A stretch of DNA of 9,730 bases, taken from assembly GCA_024860865.1 (NCBI GenBank), contig JACRDV010000136.1, positions 1 to 9,730 of the forward strand, written 5' to 3'. How positions within the stretch are numbered: the stretch's first letter is position 1; each line of letters opens with the position of its first letter. Shown here piece after piece: positions 5,939 to 9,730 of the stretch. Origin of the DNA: Methanobacteriota archaeon (GTDB lineage: Archaea > JACRDV01). A model generated the notes under the pieces. The model did not search any database. It had not been told where the DNA came from and saw nothing but the letters and a program-made list of their open reading frames with translations. A program made the position numbers and the translations under genes.

Positions 5939-6730
5939 ATGGAAATTAGAGAAGCAATATCCAAACCGCCTATTACAATTGATAAAGATGCTAATCTTTC
6001 ACATGCTTTGGAGATAATGAAAAAAAATAACATTTCAAGATTAATTGTAATTGAAAATGGAAAGCTAGTGGGAATTATTACTGAAATAGATATAGCAAAA
6101 AAGCTCGGCTCATCGAAAGCTGGAAAAGTTTCATCCGAACGTTTGCATGTTTCGGCTGCCATGACAGAGAAGCCTATAACTATTTCATTGAATTCCAGCA
6201 TTTCTGAAGTTGCACAGTTAATGTTAGAACATAGAATTAGTGGATTGCCAGTTATGGATAATGATAAAATTGTTGGTATAATCACTAGAAGTGACTTGAT
6301 TAAGGCTTGCGTGGATAATACACAGCCAATTGAACAAATTATGACCAAAAATCCAGCAACAGTTTCCGCATCTACTCGTGCTGTTCATGCAAGAAGGATT
6401 TTATTAGACAGGAAAATCAGCAGACTGCCGGTTGTAGAAGAGGGAAAATTAATTGGCATTGTTACTGAAGAAGACTTTGCTAAATACATGGGGGCATTCA
6501 AAAAAGTTGTTCCAGACCGATTTAAGTATTCAAGAATCAGGAAATTGCTAGTTGAGGATATAATGACTCAAAATGTCCAGTCCGTTAAACAATCTGCTAC
6601 TGTAGGGGAAGTTGCAAAATTAATGCTTGATTACAGTTTCAGCGGGGTGCCAATTGTGGACAAAGATGATAGAATTATAGGTATAGTTACAAAAACTGAT
6701 TTACTTAAATCTATTGCACAAAAAAGTTGA
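5939..6730 (+). CDS. Four-CBS-domain protein (most compact paralogue)
   Basis: 263 residues made almost wholly of four CBS domains: about 1-56, 71-125, 132-186 and 206-262, with motifs GIITEID, GIITRSD, GIVTEED and GIVTKTD. It has no N-terminal extension. The only notable linker is between domains 3 and 4 (GAFKKVVPDRFKYSRIRK), basic and at the same place as the long linker of the preceding paralogue. That shared position supports common descent of the two. ATG at 5939 follows GAGGGG, which overlaps the upstream TGA, and the initiating Met is immediately before the first CBS strand. The RNA ligase gene follows after 5 nt, the tightest link between the CBS array and the ligase. A regulatory partner role for the ligase is a reasonable guess from this spacing but is not shown by the sequence. 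Confidence 0.88.
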   Translation: MEIREAISKPPITIDKDANLSHALEIMKKNNISRLIVIENGKLVGIITEIDIAKKLGSSKAGKVSSERLHVSAAMTEKPITISLNSSISEVAQLMLEHRISGLPVMDNDKIVGIITRSDLIKACVDNTQPIEQIMTKNPATVSASTRAVHARRILLDRKISRLPVVEEGKLIGIVTEEDFAKYMGAFKKVVPDRFKYSRIRKLLVEDIMTQNVQSVKQSATVGEVAKLMLDYSFSGVPIVDKDDRIIGIVTKTDLLKSIAQKS

Positions 6731-6735
6731 GTTAG

Positions 6736-7890
6736 ATGGAAAGTTCAATCCCACTTGAAGGGATTTCAGCTCTGGTTAAAATTCCAGTTTACTACCTTAA
6801 AGGTGCGCTGCAAAAAGGTTCAATTCAACTTATTACTGATTTTTTGATTCCTTACTTGAGATTTAAGAAAGATATAAAACATCTTGAGAGGGGAACCGTA
6901 ATTTTTCTTGGAAATGGAATCAGTGTAATTCGTGGTTTCCCGAGGATAAGGAGAGCACTTATTTTAAGCGCTGCATTAAGGAGATACTTCAAAACAGAAG
7001 TTGCTGTTGAAGAAAAAATGAATGGCTATAATGTTCGATTAGCAGCAATTCAAAATGGAATTGTAGCTTTAACTCGCGGCGGATTTGTTTGCCCATTTAC
7101 TACTGAGAAAGCAAAAGAATTATTGCATCTGCAGGCTTTTTTCAAAGATCATCCTAATCTTACGATTTGTGCAGAGATGGTGGGGGAAGAAAGCCCTTAT
7201 GTTGTTCATAAATATGAGGAAGCAGATCACTTTGGAATCTTTATTTTCGATGTTCGTGAGCACTTAACTAATAAGCCATTGCCTTTATTAGAACGCAGAA
7301 AATTAATTGAAGAATACAATCTTCCCCAAGTTAGATTTTTTGGGATATACTATGTTAACGAAGCCAGCTCAAAAATCATGGAAATCATTAAACAGCTAAA
7401 TGTAACCAACCGTGAGGGAGTTGTAATAAAAGATCCGAAGATGGAAGCTCCTCCTATAAAATATACTTGTTCAAGATCGAACGCTGGTGATTTGGAATAT
7501 GCTTTTAGGTTTTTCTTTGATTATGGAAAAGATTTTTTCTTTAGCAGAGTAATTAGAGAAGGTTTTCAAGCAGTAGAGCTAAGAGAAAAAGAGCCAGAGC
7601 TTGAAAGACGAGCGTTGCAACTTGGTAAAGGCATATTGTATCCAATGGTTAATTCAATCCAAAAAGTTGCATCGGGTGAGGAAGTGGTTGAGCCAGTTGT
7701 AATCAAAGTTCGAGAAGTTGAAACTGCTGAGAACTTCATTAAACATTTAAGGCGCATGGGAGTCATAGCTGCAATCGACAGAGTTGAAGTGCAAAAAGAT
7801 GGAACTAGTTTAGTTCATTTAAAACGCATGCATCAAGCCACTACTAATAAAATTAAGGCATTTTTGGTGGGAATGGGCGGTTTAGATTAA
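6736..7890 (+). CDS. ATP-dependent RNA ligase, Pab1020 (Rnl3-like) family
   Basis: 384 residues, close to the usual length of the archaeal homodimeric RNA ligase family typified by Pyrococcus Pab1020. These enzymes adenylylate a lysine with ATP and join or circularise single-stranded RNA ends. Nucleotidyltransferase motifs are visible in order. Motif I is EKMNGYNVR with Lys94 as the AMP acceptor. Motif III is AEMVGEESPY (146-155). Motif IIIa is FIFDVRE (169-175). Motif IV is EGVVIK (227-232). Motif V is IKYT with Lys242. The Asp of the common KxDG motif is Asn here, as far as I recall a known variant in this family. The C-terminal helical region with HLRRMGVIAAIDRV fits the dimerisation and C-terminal domains. 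ATG at 6736, five nt after the last CBS gene, has only a weak TTGAG; coupling to the upstream gene is likely. The physiological RNA substrate in archaea is not established. Confidence 0.92.
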   Translation: MESSIPLEGISALVKIPVYYLKGALQKGSIQLITDFLIPYLRFKKDIKHLERGTVIFLGNGISVIRGFPRIRRALILSAALRRYFKTEVAVEEKMNGYNVRLAAIQNGIVALTRGGFVCPFTTEKAKELLHLQAFFKDHPNLTICAEMVGEESPYVVHKYEEADHFGIFIFDVREHLTNKPLPLLERRKLIEEYNLPQVRFFGIYYVNEASSKIMEIIKQLNVTNREGVVIKDPKMEAPPIKYTCSRSNAGDLEYAFRFFFDYGKDFFFSRVIREGFQAVELREKEPELERRALQLGKGILYPMVNSIQKVASGEEVVEPVVIKVREVETAENFIKHLRRMGVIAAIDRVEVQKDGTSLVHLKRMHQATTNKIKAFLVGMGGLD

Positions 7891-7918
7891 TTTCATCAAT
7901 ATTTGCTCTCTAAGTTTT

Positions 7919-7924
7919 GGAGGA
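7919..7924 (+). promoter_or_regulatory. Ribosome binding site favouring a later dihydroorotase start
   Basis: GGAGGA sits 10 nt before the TTG at 7935. It would be inside the coding region if translation began at the TTG at 7917. This placement argues that 7935 is the real initiation codon and that the first six residues of the longer frame are not translated. Confidence 0.6.
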
Positions 7925-7934
7925 AAAAATTCAG

Positions 7935-9272
7935 TTGGTTGATCTAGCAATAAAAGGCGGAAAAATCGTTTTTCCAGATGGAATTGTTAATGCCAATTTA
8001 TTAATCGATCGAGGAAGGGTCATAAAGTTAACGAAAATACTTCATCCCGCTGATAAGATTGTAAACGTTAAAAATAAGCTAATTTTACCTGGTCTTATTG
8101 ATTCTCACGTTCATCTCAGGGACCCAGGACTAACATACAAAGAAGATTTTTACACGGGTACAATGGCCGCGGCAGCTGGTGGTGTAACATCAGTTTTCGA
8201 CATGTCAAACAATAATCCATTAACGATCACGTTAAAGGCCTTTCAACAAAAAAGAAAAATTGCTGAAAAAAAAGCAGTTGTTGATTTTGGATTAGCCGCT
8301 GGAGTGAGTTCAAACACACTAGAAGAGATTCCAAAGTTAGCAAAAGCAGGAGCTATATTTTTTGGAGAAATCTATTTAGCAGATTTAACAAATTTGTTAG
8401 TTGATGAATCAACATTAGCAAAGGCACTTAAAATTATAAAAAAAGTAAATTCAATTGCTGCTATACATGCGGAGAGTGAAAATATTTGTTCTAGTTTATT
8501 TGAAATTTATAAAAAAGAAACAAAGGACCCATTACTTCATTTAAAAACTCGTCCGAATGTTGCTGAAGCCGATGCTGTTTTTAAAACACTGCTCCTCTTA
8601 TCAAAGGAAAAGATAAATACTCGAGTACATTTCTGCCACATATCTGCTCGCGAAAGCATTGAAATTTTGGAGCAAATGAAAAACAAACTGCCATTTACAG
8701 TCGAAGTAACTCCGCATCACCTCTTGTTAACCGCTGATGATTTAAAATGTATGAAGGGGTTCGCAAAGACGAATCCACCTTTAAGATCAAAGCAAGATCA
8801 AGAAGCTCTGTGGAAAGGAATTCGAAGTGGATTAATTACTACAATTGCTTCAGATCATGCGCCACACTCAAAAGAAGAAAAAGAATCAGAGAATATTTGG
8901 AAAGTTCCTAGTGGAATTCCCGGTCTTGAAACGATGTTAATGCTAATGCTTACCATGGTGAATAAAAAAAGGCTTAATCTCACGAAACTAGTGCAGTTAA
9001 CTTCAGAGAATCCAGCCAGAATTTTCGGCCTTTATCCAAGAAAGGGGTCGCTGAAAAAGGGTTCAGATGCTGATTTAGTCATAGTTGACCTCAAGAAAAA
9101 AACCAAAATAAAAAGCGATAAGTTCTATAGCAAGTCCAAACTCACTCCATTTGAGGGATGGATAGTCCAAGGTGTCCCAGTAATGACATTCGTTCGTGGG
9201 CAATTAGTAATGGAAGATGGCACGGTATACGGGCAAAGGGGCTACGGCAAATTCCTCCATCCGCAAAGTTAA
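7935..9272 (+). CDS. pyrC: Dihydroorotase-type cyclic amidohydrolase
   Basis: Dihydroorotase interconverts N-carbamoyl-aspartate and dihydroorotate in pyrimidine synthesis. Seen, numbering from TTG 7935 (445 residues): the metal motif DSHVHLRDPG with His58 and His60, His178 in HAES, His235 in FCHIS, the segment VEVTPHHLLL, KTNPPLRS, and catalytic Asp307 in ASDHAPH. Later come GIPGLET and a C-terminal composite-domain strand (KKGSDADLVIVD). Length and motif order fit the type I dihydroorotase/allantoinase/hydantoinase superfamily, and HLRDPG plus TNPPLR favour dihydroorotase. The frame is open back to a TTG at 7917, but GGAGGA at 7919-7924 fits 7935 better. Oddity: the metal-bridging carboxylated Lys (usually F-K-x-F/Y) is replaced by Glu145 in FGEIYL. 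It is the last gene of the run, 44 nt after the RNA ligase gene. Allantoinase or another hydrolase remains possible. Confidence 0.85.
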   Translation: MVDLAIKGGKIVFPDGIVNANLLIDRGRVIKLTKILHPADKIVNVKNKLILPGLIDSHVHLRDPGLTYKEDFYTGTMAAAAGGVTSVFDMSNNNPLTITLKAFQQKRKIAEKKAVVDFGLAAGVSSNTLEEIPKLAKAGAIFFGEIYLADLTNLLVDESTLAKALKIIKKVNSIAAIHAESENICSSLFEIYKKETKDPLLHLKTRPNVAEADAVFKTLLLLSKEKINTRVHFCHISARESIEILEQMKNKLPFTVEVTPHHLLLTADDLKCMKGFAKTNPPLRSKQDQEALWKGIRSGLITTIASDHAPHSKEEKESENIWKVPSGIPGLETMLMLMLTMVNKKRLNLTKLVQLTSENPARIFGLYPRKGSLKKGSDADLVIVDLKKKTKIKSDKFYSKSKLTPFEGWIVQGVPVMTFVRGQLVMEDGTVYGQRGYGKFLHPQS

Positions 9273-9353
9273 AGGCGAAACATTCCTACTCAAGGTTCTA
9301 AAAACTAATTTATTTACCCTCAGATGGTTGCACATCTTGGGCTAAGCTTAAGA

Positions 9354-9359
9354 TTTTTT
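9354..9359 (+). terminator. Possible T-rich terminator of the main cluster
   Basis: A run of six T follows the small palindrome TAAGCTTA about 80 nt after the dihydroorotase stop. Archaeal termination often occurs at T-tracts without a strong hairpin. No other clear stop signal is visible before the converging minus-strand remnant. The call is weak. Confidence 0.25.
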
Positions 9360-9362
9360 GTC

Positions 9363-9701
9363 CTAGTCTAAGTCTTTTATAATTTCTAGCACGCCAGGCA
9401 GATTGCAAGACACAAAGAGAGAAAGCAAGGCTCCGGAGATATTATGAAATTTCTCTTCGGGTAAGGCTTTCTTTATCTTTATTTTTTAGTGCTCAAAATG
9501 CAAAACAACGGAAAATATGATTTACATATTTCGATTCCGGTTGGTCTGATGTCAATTCTAATTCATCATCAATTTTTTTGCTCGTTCTTGTATGTTCCTA
9601 AAATAGCCATGTAGTTCTTAAATTCTCTCTCACTGAGCCCGACCGTTTCCCAGGCTTTTTGTTCAATCTCAATGAGCTGCCGATCTGTTAGCAAACTTTT
9701 T
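9363..9701 (-). pseudogene. Decayed gene of unknown family, split over at least two frames
   Basis: No intact gene fills 9273-9730, but the minus strand holds coding-like peptide pieces in order. Piece 1 (9694-9569, 41 codons from a TTG) contains RQLIEIEQKAWETVGLSERE and then FKNYMAILGTYK, ending in a stop at a seven-base homopolymer (9573-9579). Removing one base of that run would join it to piece 2 (KIDDELELTSDQPESKYVNH). Piece 3 (9485-9363) contains KKALPEEKFHNISGALLSLF, then VSCNLPGVLEIIKDLD before TAG. The start of piece 3 also sits at a six-base run. Reconstructed length is about 110 residues; upstream, 'KKPFLIKK' in yet another frame suggests the gene began nearer or beyond the right edge. 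I do not recognise the family. Homopolymer sequencing errors are the alternative to true decay, but long runs in intact genes here, such as eight A near 6020, keep frame. Confidence 0.45.
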
Positions 9702-9730
9702 AATCAAAAAAGGTTTTTTCTGAGACCTAA

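Noticed and set aside
3464-6348. Long minus-strand open frames opposite the CBS genes (for example 4586-5065 and 5794-6348)
   Set aside because: They are antisense shadows of strongly recognisable CBS proteins. Their hydrophobic Ile/Ser/Thr-rich translations reflect the opposite strand, and they have no domain signature.
3543-6730. CRISPR-like or DNA-level tandem repeat from recurring GTTGG-AT-ATTAC stretches
   Set aside because: The recurrences are spaced like CBS domains, vary at synonymous sites, and encode the repeated VGIITxxD motif. They are protein-level repeats, not a DNA array.
7085-7267. Plus-strand 60-codon frame inside the RNA ligase gene
   Set aside because: It overlaps motif III of the ligase in another frame and has no domain or start signal.
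9273-9730. tRNA or C/D-box guide RNA in the right intergenic region
   Set aside because: TGATGA occurs near 9561-9570 on the minus strand, but no matching D box with sensible spacing was seen. I found no T-loop consensus or acceptor-stem pairing for a tRNA.

Overview
The window looks like chromosomal DNA from an uncultivated archaeon with an AT-rich genome. The archaeal assignment rests on TiaS (the archaeal tRNA-Ile2 agmatidine synthetase), a Pab1020-type ATP-dependent RNA ligase, a CBS/zinc-ribbon protein of the Ta0289 type, and TATA-like promoter elements. A TACK-type lineage such as Bathyarchaeia is possible, but that is a guess and not shown by the sequence. Shine-Dalgarno sites and TTG/GTG starts are both used.

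Left part (1-2100), patchwork. A HisA-related TIM-barrel gene (COG1411 type) enters from the left edge without its N-terminus. Next come a PIN-domain (VapC-like) gene and a small helical partner gene, with visibly higher G+C than the rest. On the minus strand lie an N-terminally truncated flavin-type (PPOX/split-barrel) oxidoreductase remnant and, directly upstream of it, a small two-helix membrane protein with a coiled-coil tail. This stretch reads like a site of gene turnover.

Central and right part (2150-9272), one long co-directional, probably co-transcribed cluster. The order is tiaS, a CBS-pair/zinc-ribbon gene, three successive genes with four CBS domains each, a Pab1020-family RNA ligase gene, and a dihydroorotase-type amidohydrolase gene. 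Gaps are at most 44 nt, and one pair overlaps by 4 nt (TTGA). Together the four CBS genes encode 14 CBS domains, and all 14 keep the [S/T]-x-x-D motif that contacts the ribose and phosphate of adenine nucleotides. A nucleotide-sensing array therefore sits between two ATP-using RNA enzymes, one for tRNA wobble modification and one for RNA ligation or circularisation. The cluster ends with a pyrimidine-pathway enzyme. A divergent AT-rich intergenic region with a TATA-like box and a perfect 16-bp palindrome precedes it.

Right edge (9273-9730). No intact gene is visible. The minus strand carries coding-like peptide segments in different frames, read here as a decayed gene that converges on the dihydroorotase gene and perhaps starts beyond the window.

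The most interesting feature is the 14-CBS-domain array inside an RNA-processing gene cluster. The functional link between its parts is inferred from position and family knowledge, not demonstrated.
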